Shown: piece after piece, positions 1 to 8,203 of the stretch
How positions within the stretch are numbered: position 1 is the stretch's first letter
How the letters are laid out: every line of letters starts with the position of its first letter
Source of the DNA: Spirochaetales bacterium
GTDB taxonomy: Bacteria; Spirochaetota; Spirochaetia; Sphaerochaetales; Sphaerochaetaceae
NCBI GenBank assembly: GCA_018433865.1
Contig: JAHDQJ010000025.1
Span: 1-45,431, forward strand
Length of the DNA: 45,431 bases
Direction of reading: 5' to 3'
Made by a program: the position numbers and the translations under genes
Notes under the pieces: model-generated
What the model saw: only the letters and a program-made list of their open reading frames with translations
Told to the model about the DNA's origin: nothing
The model's database searches: none

Positions 1-11
1 CTCCGTCATTT
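1..11 (-). rRNA. rrs: 16S rRNA, extreme 5' end (cut by window edge)
   Basis: Read on the minus strand the window ends in ATGACGGAG. This is the usual sequence just before the universal AGTTTGATCCTGGCTC block of 16S rRNA, which would begin at the next base outside the window. A strong promoter and hairpin-rich leader pointing the same way support this. Only the first few bases are present, so the call is an inference from sequence memory and context. Confidence 0.55.
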
Positions 12-290
12 CATTCCGGCGACGAGCGCCGGATCTACTTTCACGTCAAGCCTTCCCCTGTCATCTCGCGGCCGCAGCTCTCCAGCTGCGACCCCAAACG
101 TTAGCTTTCACTTTCGTTCGTGAATTGACTTGGAAGCCCTTACACTTCCTGACAACTTTCGTTGTCCGTGCTCTGACCAACGGCCCCGAGAGGCAATCGT
201 CATCGCACATATCCTTCCTTCTCTTCTCTCATATCTCTGTCAAAAATCTTTCAGTTCAGGCTCGCATTCCAAGAAGGTTTCCTTGGAGCG
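12..290 (-). other. rRNA operon leader RNA, hairpin-rich, with boxA-like element
   Basis: This stretch has no credible gene. Read on the minus strand it carries a run of compact hairpins. GACAAC-GAAA-GTTGTC (about 148-163) has a GNRA tetraloop. GCAGCT-GGAG-AGCTGC lies at about 75-90, and a CCGGCG...CGCCGG stem lies at about 17-34. At 231-251 it contains AAGATTTTTGACAGAG, which resembles boxA antitermination elements of rRNA leaders. The arrangement of promoter, boxA, structured spacer and 16S start is typical of an rRNA operon leader. Confidence 0.6.
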
Positions 291-297
291 CTCGACC

Positions 298-327
298 GTT
301 ATAACAGATTTCAAATCAAAGTGTCAA
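298..327 (-). promoter_or_regulatory. Strong sigma-70-type promoter of the rRNA operon
   Basis: On the minus strand a perfect -35 TTGACA (322-327) is followed after 18 bp by TATAAC (298-303), which is preceded by TGT and so resembles an extended -10. Transcription would start near 290 and run leftward into the leader. The 180 bases between here and pgsA (328-507) hold only small hairpins, such as CAGGC-GATCT-GCCTG, and no gene. Confidence 0.7.
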
Positions 328-507
328 TACTGAATCTACACTATTTCTTGATTTTCACCAGTCATTCGGTAGGACCGTCGGCAATCTTTCAAGGACCGCC
401 AGGCGATCTGCCTGAGCAACGAGACGGATACTACCCATTTTCCCGATTCTCGTCTAGGGGGTTTTTGCAAAATCCTCGAATTTATTGTTTTTTGACCATT
501 TTACGGT

Positions 508-1104
508 TTAGCGGCTCAAATGGGAGAGCGATCCGTCCTTGATGATCGCCTTCACATAGGTTCCGAACGAGGCCACCGAAGCAGCCGCAGCAAGAGCGAA
601 AATCACCAGGAGCAATGGATCGGCCCACCCCTTCCATCCTGTTTGGGATGCGATCCTGTCCATGGCCACATAGGCGATGCCCAGCAGTCCCGAGACCGCG
701 TAGAGGACCGCTTTCGATTTTCCCCAGATGTTCGCGGCTACCGCTTTCCCCTTGCCCATCATGAGCATCCGCAAGAAGACGATCGAGAACTCACGCCACA
801 TGATGATGACGAACGACCATACGGGCATCACGCCCACCGCCGAAAGGCAGACGAAATAGGTAAGTCTGCTGAATGTATCGGCGAACGGATCCATGACTTT
901 CCCGAGATCGGTCACCAGATGATATTTCCTTGCGATGATACCGTCCAGGAGATCCGAGAGTTCCGTAAGGAGGTAGAGCAGCAACAGCAGCACTGCCGAG
1001 AGCACATCGAATGATTCACCGAACCACACGGGCAGGAAGAATGCAATGAAAAACAGCGGCGCCATGACCAGCCTGGAGACAGTCAGTTTGTTAGGTAGGT
1101 TCAT
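508..1104 (-). CDS. pgsA: CDP-diacylglycerol--glycerol-3-phosphate 3-phosphatidyltransferase
   Basis: The 198-residue integral membrane enzyme transfers the phosphatidyl group from CDP-diacylglycerol to glycerol-3-phosphate, the committed step to phosphatidylglycerol. The CDP-alcohol phosphatidyltransferase signature DG-x2-AR-x8-G-x3-D-x3-D is complete at residues 54-76 (D54, G55, A58, R59, G68, D72, D76). Several hydrophobic membrane segments flank it. Length fits PgsA, but related CDP-alcohol transferases cannot be fully excluded. The ATG is preceded by a GGGAG ribosome site inside the end of the M32 peptidase gene, 1 bp away, so the two are probably co-translated. Confidence 0.85.
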   Translation of the reverse strand: MNLPNKLTVSRLVMAPLFFIAFFLPVWFGESFDVLSAVLLLLLYLLTELSDLLDGIIARKYHLVTDLGKVMDPFADTFSRLTYFVCLSAVGVMPVWSFVIIMWREFSIVFLRMLMMGKGKAVAANIWGKSKAVLYAVSGLLGIAYVAMDRIASQTGWKGWADPLLLVIFALAAAASVASFGTYVKAIIKDGSLSHLSR

Positions 1105-1105
1105 C

Positions 1106-2617
1106 TCAATTGCTCCCTAGATATTTATTCTCAAGATACCGGCGGAAATGGGTGGCATCCAACGGTGCTCCGGTCACCCGCTCAAGCAGCTCCTTCGGAC
1201 GATACATGGCCCCGAAACGGAGTATCTTTTCATCGAGCCAGTTCCTGACCGGATGGAAGTCACCGGATGCGACCACGCTTTCGACATCCAGGTCCCGGTG
1301 CATCGCATCAAGGATCTGGGCACCATAGAGGTTGCCCAATGCGTAGGTCGGGAAGTAGCCGAGCTCTCCCATCGACCAGTGCACATCCTGGAGGACTCCG
1401 ACACGATCGCTTTCGGGCGTGATGCCGAGCAAGCTCTCCATCTTCTCGTTCCACGCATCGGGAAGATCCCGTACGGCAAGCGAGCCACTGAGCAACTTCC
1501 GCTCAAGCTCGAAACGAAGGATGATGTGCAATCCGTAGGTTACTTCATCCGCATCGACACGGATGTTCGAAGGCCGAACCCGGTTGATCGCTCGCATGAA
1601 CCGATCCAGATCCACGTATTCGGTCTGGATGGGGAAATACTCCTTGAATCGAGGGAAGAAATGGGACCAGAAGGCCCTGCTTCGTCCGATCATGTTCTCC
1701 CACAAGCGGCTTTGGCTTTCGTGAAAGGCAAAGGATGCCCCGTTGGCAAGACAGGTAAGGTGTGTCGTCTTGTTCGAGGCACCCAATTCATACAGCGCAT
1801 GTCCCGCTTCGTGTATGGAGGAAAAGAGAGGACTGACCACGCTCGGTTCGGTGTAGCGTGTGGTGATCCTGATATCATGCGCACCCAAGCTGATGGTGAA
1901 CGGGTGGGTGGAGATGCCCACGTTGCCACGATTCCGATCGAAGCCCATGGCATCGAGCACTTCGTTTGCGAAGGAGGCTTGCTTGTCCTGCGCGTAGGTC
2001 CCGTACAGGAACGTATCATCGACGGGACCTGTGTCGGCACAACCGGCGAGTATCTCCTGCAGGTCGGTGCGCATCACCGAGAACAGGCTCTCCACCTCGG
2101 CGGTACTCGTCCCCGGTTCGAACACATCGAGCAACGGGTCGTAGGGATCTTTCGCATATCCATAGGCATCGGCCTTTTGCCTCACCAAATCGATGATTTG
2201 GGAAAGAACCGGTTCGTACAGGGAAAAATCATTGGTGCTACGCGCTTCTGCCCACACTTGGTGGGCCTTGCCAGTCGTCTCCGAAAATCGTTGGACAAAC
2301 CCAGCATCCAGTTTCCGCGACCTGTCGTGCGTGCGGTAATACCAACGGATGATTCCTCGGCTGCGGTCGTCAAGGGAAGGATCTCCCTCCTCTTGATGTT
2401 CCGAGGCTCCCAAAATCGTGAGGAGCTCTCCCATCTCATCCGATGCAGTCAACTCATGCATCTTCCGGTCGAGCAATCCGAGCTGTGCGGCTCGTTCATC
2501 AACTCCTGCCGGTGGTACTGCCTCCTGATCCCACACCAACACTCCGCTGATGTGGGACAGAAGCACCATTTCCCGATCGATTGCCTCAAGAGTGGCCAAG
2601 GCGCGTTCTCGTGTCAT
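1106..2617 (-). CDS. M32-family metallocarboxypeptidase (carboxypeptidase Taq type)
   Basis: This 503-residue cytoplasmic zinc carboxypeptidase removes C-terminal amino acids from peptides. All five M32 signatures are visible: HPF near residue 239, DIRIT near 249, HEAGH near 270 (zinc ligands and catalytic Glu), HESQ near 300, and GVLQDVHW in the C-terminal part. A GTG lies directly before the chosen ATG; the ATG at 2617 is preferred because GGAG lies 6 nt before it. The gene sits between thrS and pgsA, all in one direction with gaps of 21 and 1 bp, which suggests a single transcript. The function is general peptide turnover. Confidence 0.9.
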   Translation of the reverse strand: MTRERALATLEAIDREMVLLSHISGVLVWDQEAVPPAGVDERAAQLGLLDRKMHELTASDEMGELLTILGASEHQEEGDPSLDDRSRGIIRWYYRTHDRSRKLDAGFVQRFSETTGKAHQVWAEARSTNDFSLYEPVLSQIIDLVRQKADAYGYAKDPYDPLLDVFEPGTSTAEVESLFSVMRTDLQEILAGCADTGPVDDTFLYGTYAQDKQASFANEVLDAMGFDRNRGNVGISTHPFTISLGAHDIRITTRYTEPSVVSPLFSSIHEAGHALYELGASNKTTHLTCLANGASFAFHESQSRLWENMIGRSRAFWSHFFPRFKEYFPIQTEYVDLDRFMRAINRVRPSNIRVDADEVTYGLHIILRFELERKLLSGSLAVRDLPDAWNEKMESLLGITPESDRVGVLQDVHWSMGELGYFPTYALGNLYGAQILDAMHRDLDVESVVASGDFHPVRNWLDEKILRFGAMYRPKELLERVTGAPLDATHFRRYLENKYLGSN

Positions 2618-2638
2618 CACGTTCTCCGTAATTGCCCG

Positions 2639-4387
2639 TCAGAGCATCTGCTTCGCAGCGATCTTCTCATGCAGGGAAGCCAGATAGGAATCCAAAGGCA
2701 AGCCATTCTCCTGCTTTCCGTCACGATACCGCACGGAAATCGCACGAGCTTGCATTTCCTTGTCCCCGAGCACCAGCATGTGTGGCACCTTCATCTTCTG
2801 TGCATTGCGGATCTTTGCGTTCATGCGGTCGTCACTGTCATCAAGGTACGCCCTGATTCCCTGTGCCTTCAGCGCCGCCAGGACCTCGCGACCATATTCG
2901 GTGAACACATCGGAGACGGGAATGACACAGACCTGTTCCGGGGAGAGCCACAAGGGGAACGAACCTGCGAAGTGTTCGAGCAGGACGCCGAAGAACCGTT
3001 CGATGGAGCCAAGGAGTGCCCGATGGATCATATAGGGACGCTTCTCCACGCCGTCCGAGTCTACGAAAGTCATGTTGAATCTCTCGGGCTCGTTGAAATC
3101 GAACTGGATGGTCGAAAGTTGCCACTCCCGGCCCAAGGCATCCTTGATCTTCAGATCGATCTTCGGTCCGTAGAATGCACCGCCGCCCTCGTCGATACCA
3201 TATTCGAGACCCTCCGCTTCGATGGCCTTGCGAAGTGATTCGGTCGCGGCGTCCCAACGTTCCTGCTCACCTACACTCTTCTCGGGCCTGGTCGAGAGGT
3301 AGGCTCCGATCTGCTCGAACCCGAATGAGCGGAGCATGAAGAGGGAGAACCTGAGCACTTCGCGGATTTCGGAATCCATCTGCTCGGGAGTACAGAAGAT
3401 GTGTGCATCATCCTGGGTGAACCCGCGCACCCGCATCAATCCATGCAATGCCCCGGCCTTCTCATAACGGTAGACCGTGCCCAGCTCAGCCCAGCGGAAG
3501 GGAAGTTCACGGTAGGAGTGCTTCGAGTTGCGATAGATCATGATATGGAAGGGACAGTTCATCGGCTTCGCATAGTAGTCCGCCTTGTCCATCTCCATCG
3601 AGCTGTACATGCTCTCCTTGTAGAAACCCAGGTGACCCGAAGTCTCCCACAGCCAAGCTTTGCCGACGTGGGGAGTGTAGACCATCTCATAGCCGTTGGC
3701 GTAGTGTTGCTCTTTCCAGAAGTTTTCGATCGCCATCCGGATCCTCGCACCACGGGGATGCCAGTAGACCAATCCGGGACCGGCTTCCTCATGGAAGCTG
3801 AACAGGTCCAACTCCTTGCCGAGCTTGCGGTGGTCCCGCTTCTCGATCTCTTCGAGCTTCTGCAAGTAGAGCCTGAGATCCTTCGGATTGGTCCACGCGG
3901 TAGCGTAGATCCGGGTGAGCATCGGATTGGTTTCCTTGCCCCTCCAGTATGCTCCCGCAGTGTTGAGCAGCTTGAAAGATTCGGGATTGAGTTCCTTGGT
4001 GGACTTGACGTGGGGACCTCGGCAGAGATCGGTGAATCCCCCTTGGTTATAAAGCGAGACCTCCTCATCCGCAGGAATCGCATCGATCAACTCCTGTTTG
4101 TAGACCTGATCGGAGAACAGGCGCTTGGCCTCGTCACGCGATACCACGATCCGCTTGAACTCCTTGTCATCCTTGATGATCTGCTTCATCCGCTGGGAAA
4201 TCTCATCGAGGTCCTCGTTCGTCAGGGCTCGGGGGAGATCGAAATCGTAGTAAAAACCGTTCTCGATCGCCGGTCCGATGGCGATCTGTGCGTTTGGAAA
4301 CATCTGCAACACCGCTTCTGCCATCACGTGTGACATCGAATGGCGGACTCTGGACAGTTTCTCGTCCATCTGTTCTTTCCCTGACAT
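2639..4387 (-). CDS. thrS: Threonyl-tRNA synthetase lacking the N-terminal TGS domain
   Basis: This enzyme charges tRNA-Thr with threonine. The 582-residue protein starts almost directly at the editing domain (RHSMSHVMAEAV, the HxxxH site; CRGPH later supplies the C-x3-H pair). The class II catalytic core follows, with PMNCPFH and GFTQDDAH giving zinc ligands Cys and His, IHRALLGSIERF giving the third ligand, and then an anticodon-binding domain. Full-length bacterial ThrS is about 640 residues, so about 60 residues of TGS domain are absent. The ATG has a GGAG site 6 nt upstream and follows directly on the T-box, so the short form is probably genuine. Expression is set by the threonine T-box at 4430-4742. 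Confidence 0.95.
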   Translation of the reverse strand: MSGKEQMDEKLSRVRHSMSHVMAEAVLQMFPNAQIAIGPAIENGFYYDFDLPRALTNEDLDEISQRMKQIIKDDKEFKRIVVSRDEAKRLFSDQVYKQELIDAIPADEEVSLYNQGGFTDLCRGPHVKSTKELNPESFKLLNTAGAYWRGKETNPMLTRIYATAWTNPKDLRLYLQKLEEIEKRDHRKLGKELDLFSFHEEAGPGLVYWHPRGARIRMAIENFWKEQHYANGYEMVYTPHVGKAWLWETSGHLGFYKESMYSSMEMDKADYYAKPMNCPFHIMIYRNSKHSYRELPFRWAELGTVYRYEKAGALHGLMRVRGFTQDDAHIFCTPEQMDSEIREVLRFSLFMLRSFGFEQIGAYLSTRPEKSVGEQERWDAATESLRKAIEAEGLEYGIDEGGGAFYGPKIDLKIKDALGREWQLSTIQFDFNEPERFNMTFVDSDGVEKRPYMIHRALLGSIERFFGVLLEHFAGSFPLWLSPEQVCVIPVSDVFTEYGREVLAALKAQGIRAYLDDSDDRMNAKIRNAQKMKVPHMLVLGDKEMQARAISVRYRDGKQENGLPLDSYLASLHEKIAAKQML

Positions 4388-4429
4388 GTATGCTCCTTCG
4401 TGCCAATGGGCACTCTTCGTTCAGAATAT

Positions 4430-4742
4430 CAAAAACCCCCATGCCCTCATCCTGCCGCACCCACAGCTTGGCTGTGGGCTTCGGTAAGGACGAGAACATG
4501 GAGGTCCATGTTTCCGCGGTTCCACCTTACTTCCCGCGACGACTCTATCACGCCATCACGAGCACTCATTCTCTCCCATTGCGCAGGGACTGCGGCAGGC
4601 CTACTGGAAATACCGTTCGACCTGCGGCTCGGAAGTGGTTTTCATCGGAAGCTGACGGATGCCTCACACCCGACCGTTGTACACGGAGGGACATCCTCTC
4701 ACGGACAGACAGACCCGATTACTCGTCTTCGTCGACGCCATT
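4430..4742 (-). promoter_or_regulatory. T-box riboswitch (threonine), with terminator
   Basis: The T-box core GTAAGGTGGAACCGCGG lies at 4514-4530 on the minus strand. Downstream CCTTAC can pair with GTAAGG to form the antiterminator. The competing terminator uses CTCGTCCT (4487-4494) against AGGATGAG (4446-4453), with an inner GC-rich CCCACAG/CTGTGGG stem, and ends in a U-run at 4431-4435. Upstream, stem I contains an AGTA-like and a GA-rich motif. The best specifier candidate is ACC (4637-4639, minus strand) in the context AAAACCACTTCC, a threonine codon. Uncharged tRNA-Thr would therefore allow read-through into thrS. Confidence 0.88.
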
Positions 4743-4748
4743 GGCATA

Positions 4749-4777
4749 ATAATGTGAATGAAACGAAATGATGTCAA
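4749..4777 (-). promoter_or_regulatory. Promoter of the thrS T-box transcript
   Basis: A perfect TTGACA (4772-4777) lies 17 bp from CATTAT (4749-4754) on the minus strand. Transcription would start near 4742, just before T-box stem I. The -35 overlaps the stop codon of the msrC-like gene, so there is almost no spacer between the two units. Confidence 0.6.
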
Positions 4778-5277
4778 GTGAACGGCAGGACTCGGCTGAC
4801 AATCTCAGCCGCCTTTTCCAAGAAGTGCACATCGTACGGAGCGAACCGGTCAAGAATCGGACTGTCGACATCCAGGACCCCCACAACCGTACCACCAGAG
4901 ACCAGCGGAACGACCACTTCGCTCCTGCTTGCCGCATCACATGCGATATGACCGGCGAAGGCGTGCACATCGGGAACTGTCATGGTCTCGCGCCCGGACC
5001 ATGCCGTTCCGCACACCCCCTTGCCGAAGGGAATGACCGTGCATGCGGGTGCACCCCAGAAGGGACCCAGGACCAACTGCCTCAGCTGTTCGTCGACAAG
5101 ATAGAATCCGACCCAGTTCACCCGTTCGAGATACCTTCCCAGCAATGCCGCGGCATTGGCAAGCGACGATATCCGGTAGAGCATCGTGGGACCTGACGGT
5201 TGTACCAGCGCCTCGAGTTGTGCGAGGATTTCCATGGGGTCCGCGACCTTTCCCGTCATACACACAGGTTCATGCAC
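4774..5277 (-). CDS. msrC: GAF-domain free methionine-(R)-sulfoxide reductase
   Basis: The 167-residue single GAF domain matches the free-methionine-(R)-sulfoxide reductase family (E. coli MsrC/YebR), which reduces free Met-R-sulfoxide using active-site cysteines. Family landmarks are NWVGFYL, LGPFWGAPAC, FGKGVCGTAW, HIACDAASRSEVVVPL and GVLDVDSP. Cysteines in PAC, GVCG and IACD correspond to the three redox cysteines of the family. Translation probably starts at GTG 5277 with GGAG 9 nt upstream; this overlaps the hydrogenase gene by 8 bp and implies translational coupling. As the last gene of a hydrogenase operon it suggests oxidative-damage repair, or redox coupling, beside oxygen-sensitive enzymes. 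Confidence 0.85.
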   Translation of the reverse strand: MHEPVCMTGKVADPMEILAQLEALVQPSGPTMLYRISSLANAAALLGRYLERVNWVGFYLVDEQLRQLVLGPFWGAPACTVIPFGKGVCGTAWSGRETMTVPDVHAFAGHIACDAASRSEVVVPLVSGGTVVGVLDVDSPILDRFAPYDVHFLEKAAEIVSRVLPFT

Positions 5278-6733
5278 GTTTCTTGTCTCCTATGGGTCTG
5301 GCTCCGACTTTACCAACTTCGGTCCCCTGACGCAAGCGCATCGCGATCTTCGGGTTCACCAGGACTCCCGGACCGGAGAGACATCCTCCCTCGCAGCACA
5401 TCACTTCGACCAGATCTGCCTCAGGCGGACGCTTCTCCCACGTACGCATCAGACGGACGGTCTTCTTGTCCACTCCATCGATGTTCATGACCTGGACAGG
5501 CCTGTTCGTCCTGCGCTGGACCGCATGGGCAACTCCCTGTGAGACTGCAAACTCACGACAATCGGCATAGAGCGCGGCATCGGGCAGCTCATGCGGGGAA
5601 ATCTCCTTGATATCGATGCCACGGGCCACGAGAAGGACAGCCAACTCGGAGAACGTGATGACCGTCTCGATCTCTTCGATCCGTACCGCTTCCACCTTTT
5701 TCGCGAGACATGGACCGATAAATACCAACGCAGCATCCGGATTCCGCTTCCTGCACATCTCTGCCGTGTATGCCATCGGTGAGAGGGCGCCGGAACGACG
5801 GCCCGAGAGAGCAGGTACATGCTTGTCAACCAAGTTCATGTATGCAGGACAGCAGCTGGTGGTCATGAAACCCTGTTCCGCTGCGATCCGAGCGGCGACC
5901 TCTTCTGCTTCATGTTCCGCCGTAACGTGGGCACCTTCTGCCACTTCGACCACATCAGCGAAGCCCAATGCCTTGATTCCCGCCATGATTTGTGCGAGAG
6001 AACCGGGAAACTGGCCCTCGATCGCAGGAGCGATCATCGCGACTGCTTCGCGTCCCTCCTTCAGCAGGTTCGCCAGGTGGAGCAAGGAACTTCGTTCGAC
6101 GATCGCACCGAACGGGCACGATTGCGCACAGTGTCCGCAATCGATGCATGTGTCATGATCAATCTCCACGAATCCGTCTGCATTCTTGTGCACAGCCCCG
6201 ACGGGACAAGACGCCTCGCAAGGAACCGGGACGTGTATGACCGCATGGAACGGACAGACTTCAAGGCACTTGCCGCACTTGATGCACCGTTCTTCGACGA
6301 TATGTGCTCGTCCGTTGATGAATGCGATCGCATCCTTGGGGCAGTTGGCGAGGCACGGCCTGGCAAAGCAACCCCTGCAGGAGTCTGTGATCCGATACTG
6401 TTCATCGGGACACCCGCTGCATCCCACAGCGATGGTAGTCAGTGTCGGCAACGGTTTCGGCTCTGCATGCAAGGCTTCTGACACATAGTCGGCGAGCGGC
6501 TTGTATTCGTCATCATCTTTCTCGATGTCAAAGCCGAGCAATGCCATGATCCTGTAACGGACCATCGCACGTTCCTTGTAGACGCAACAGCGGTTGGGAT
6601 CCCTGTCACGGGGAATGATGTCTATCGGCAATGAGTCGACCCGCTTCTCGAGCGTTCCTGCGAAAAACGCCTTGAGCACCTCGGTGTCGATCTTCCGTTT
6701 CATCAAGGCATATTGATTGTTGCGCTCAAGCAT
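5270..6733 (-). CDS. [FeFe] hydrogenase, group B-like, monomeric catalytic type
   Basis: The 487-residue enzyme interconverts protons and H2 in the cytoplasm. The N-terminal half (about residues 100-210) carries several cysteine clusters for 4Fe-4S centres (CSGC, CRGC...CLANC, CIKCGKCLEVC, CIDCGHCAQSC). The H-cluster motifs are all present: L1 TTSCCPAY at 291-298, keeping the proton-relay cysteine; L2 GPCLAKKVE at 340-348; L3 VMCCEGGCLSGPG at 444-456. L1 and L3 differ slightly from the classical group A forms, which together with the architecture points to group B. A strong AAGGAGG site precedes the ATG. It overlaps the ferredoxin gene upstream by 8 bp and msrC downstream by 8 bp. Maturases HydE, HydF and HydG are not in the window. 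Confidence 0.9.
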   Translation of the reverse strand: MLERNNQYALMKRKIDTEVLKAFFAGTLEKRVDSLPIDIIPRDRDPNRCCVYKERAMVRYRIMALLGFDIEKDDDEYKPLADYVSEALHAEPKPLPTLTTIAVGCSGCPDEQYRITDSCRGCFARPCLANCPKDAIAFINGRAHIVEERCIKCGKCLEVCPFHAVIHVPVPCEASCPVGAVHKNADGFVEIDHDTCIDCGHCAQSCPFGAIVERSSLLHLANLLKEGREAVAMIAPAIEGQFPGSLAQIMAGIKALGFADVVEVAEGAHVTAEHEAEEVAARIAAEQGFMTTSCCPAYMNLVDKHVPALSGRRSGALSPMAYTAEMCRKRNPDAALVFIGPCLAKKVEAVRIEEIETVITFSELAVLLVARGIDIKEISPHELPDAALYADCREFAVSQGVAHAVQRRTNRPVQVMNIDGVDKKTVRLMRTWEKRPPEADLVEVMCCEGGCLSGPGVLVNPKIAMRLRQGTEVGKVGARPIGDKKRA

Positions 6734-6989
6734 CTATCGCCTCCTTGATCAACTGCCGCAGCCGATCGACCGTGACATTCGCATGCACATTCCCATCGAC
6801 CTCCACGAAAGGAGCACCGCTTTTCGCATCCTGGACTTTGCATCCTCCGAGACACCCGGTTCCCTCTATCACGCACCGTTCCAACAGGGAGGGTTCGAGA
6901 AAATCCTCATACAGCAGAAGGTCGGCACCTCCTTGGACGAAACACGCCGTCCCCACACAAATCTTCACCGCAATCTTCCTCTGTGCCAT
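6726..6989 (-). CDS. Thioredoxin-like 2Fe-2S ferredoxin
   Basis: The 87-residue protein has the cysteine spacing of thioredoxin-fold 2Fe-2S proteins (HydA/NuoE C-terminal type): C-x4-C in KICVGTACF and C-x3-C in GCLGGC. It would carry electrons to or from the hydrogenase encoded immediately downstream, which it overlaps by 8 bp. The ATG has a clear AAGGAG 5 nt upstream. It is one of two such small ferredoxins in this operon; each lies directly upstream of one hydrogenase gene or its phosphatase pair, suggesting dedicated partners. Confidence 0.85.
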   Translation of the reverse strand: MAQRKIAVKICVGTACFVQGGADLLLYEDFLEPSLLERCVIEGTGCLGGCKVQDAKSGAPFVEVDGNVHANVTVDRLRQLIKEAIDA

Positions 6990-7009
6990 ACGTGCTCCTT
7001 CTCGGTCTC

Positions 7010-8203
7010 CTAGATGTACTCCAGGATCGTTTCTTTCAAATAGTGTTGCTCAAGCGCCCGCCGGATCCGGCTGATGATCGTCCGCCTGATGCCTATCTCC
7101 ACCGGAATGCTCGGGTCCTGGTGGGCTTCATTTATCTTGGTTCCCACGATGAACGATACTTGGTCGCTATCGAGGAGGATCGAGACGAAGCGCCTGACCG
7201 CATCGTTGGGCATGTTATGCAACGGAATCTTCTGTTCCAATGCGGTGGCCACCTTGCTCAAGGTCAACATCCCCTCCGTGACCAAGTCCATCCCTTCCAT
7301 CTTCGACGCCGGAGGAACGTCACGGGACCAGCAGGAGAGATCGACCGAGACTTTCGCACCGAACAGACGGGACACGATCTGCGCGGTCGTGCCGCCCGAG
7401 ACGATTTTCCTTCCGTCGAACTCACGGATCTTACGTCCGAGCAAGTCATCGCGCTCCTTCGTGAACGGAGGGCCGGTCACGACCAAGGTCCTCCGTGGCC
7501 TCCTGACATAGAGCACCGCGCAGGTGATGTCATCCTTCGCTGCGTAACCATCCAATGCGTACGCCTTCCTGGTGATCGCCGCCGCCAATTCGCGCGAAGA
7601 AATCTCGGGGTGTCGGCCGATCAGCTCGGAGATGAACGAGGACACCCCTGATTGGCGCCAACCGAGAGGGAATGTCTTGCCCATTCCCGATTGCATCACC
7701 CCGTCCGTGCACATGATCAGCCGGTCCCCCTCCTGCATCGTGAATGAGGACTGCCTGATCGTCTCCTCCTTGAACGCTCCCTCGCGCTTGAGATCGATGG
7801 AATTCACCTCGAAAGGGACCGGCAGGTCACGGGAGAAACGCATCGAGGGAGGATTGTCGTACTCCACCAGCTGCACCGCGATGCCCTTCTCCTCCAAGCT
7901 ACGCACATCGGCGATGGTGAATGTCGAGTAGCTGATCTTCCGCTCGTTGCATACGGGAAGCGTATTCATGATGATCTTCGCCGAATTGGTGAGGTGCATG
8001 GGACCGAACGAGAGCTTGTGCGCCATATGGGCGGTGAGGTTGGCAAGCACATTGGCCTTCACGCCGCTGCCCAATCCGTCGGAGAGGGTGCACACTACCC
8101 GATTGCCCTTTTCCTCTTTCGATTGGAGGAAGACATCTCCGCCGATCCTCTGTCCCGCCTTGTAGGTCTGGCTGTAATCGACATCGATGAAGATTCCGTT
8201 CAC
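7010..8203 (-). CDS. SpoIIE-family PP2C-type protein phosphatase with extra C-terminal domain
   Basis: The first 230 or so residues form a SpoIIE/PP2C-like metal-dependent serine/threonine phosphatase domain, with the metal-site motif LSDGLGSGVKAN near residue 40 and a later MCTDGVMQSG motif. Residues from about 230 to 397 form a further region I do not recognise, containing SGGTTAQIVSRLFG. No transmembrane segment is seen. The GTG start overlaps the hydS-like stop codon by 4 bp (GTGA) and has GAGAGG 6 nt upstream, so it is translationally coupled to the sensory hydrogenase. This points to a sensor-phosphatase pair. No partner kinase or anti-sigma factor is encoded nearby. Confidence 0.85.
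   Translation of the reverse strand: MNGIFIDVDYSQTYKAGQRIGGDVFLQSKEEKGNRVVCTLSDGLGSGVKANVLANLTAHMAHKLSFGPMHLTNSAKIIMNTLPVCNERKISYSTFTIADVRSLEEKGIAVQLVEYDNPPSMRFSRDLPVPFEVNSIDLKREGAFKEETIRQSSFTMQEGDRLIMCTDGVMQSGMGKTFPLGWRQSGVSSFISELIGRHPEISSRELAAAITRKAYALDGYAAKDDITCAVLYVRRPRRTLVVTGPPFTKERDDLLGRKIREFDGRKIVSGGTTAQIVSRLFGAKVSVDLSCWSRDVPPASKMEGMDLVTEGMLTLSKVATALEQKIPLHNMPNDAVRRFVSILLDSDQVSFIVGTKINEAHQDPSIPVEIGIRRTIISRIRRALEQHYLKETILEYI

Noticed and set aside
130-333. Small plus-strand frame of 67 codons
   Set aside because: It falls in the rRNA leader and promoter on the other strand, has no ribosome site, and the region is explained by RNA hairpins.
1148-3238. 696-residue open frame on the plus strand
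   Set aside because: It is antisense to the M32 peptidase and thrS genes, whose motifs are unmistakable. It has no recognisable domain and arises from the GC-rich codon use of the real genes.
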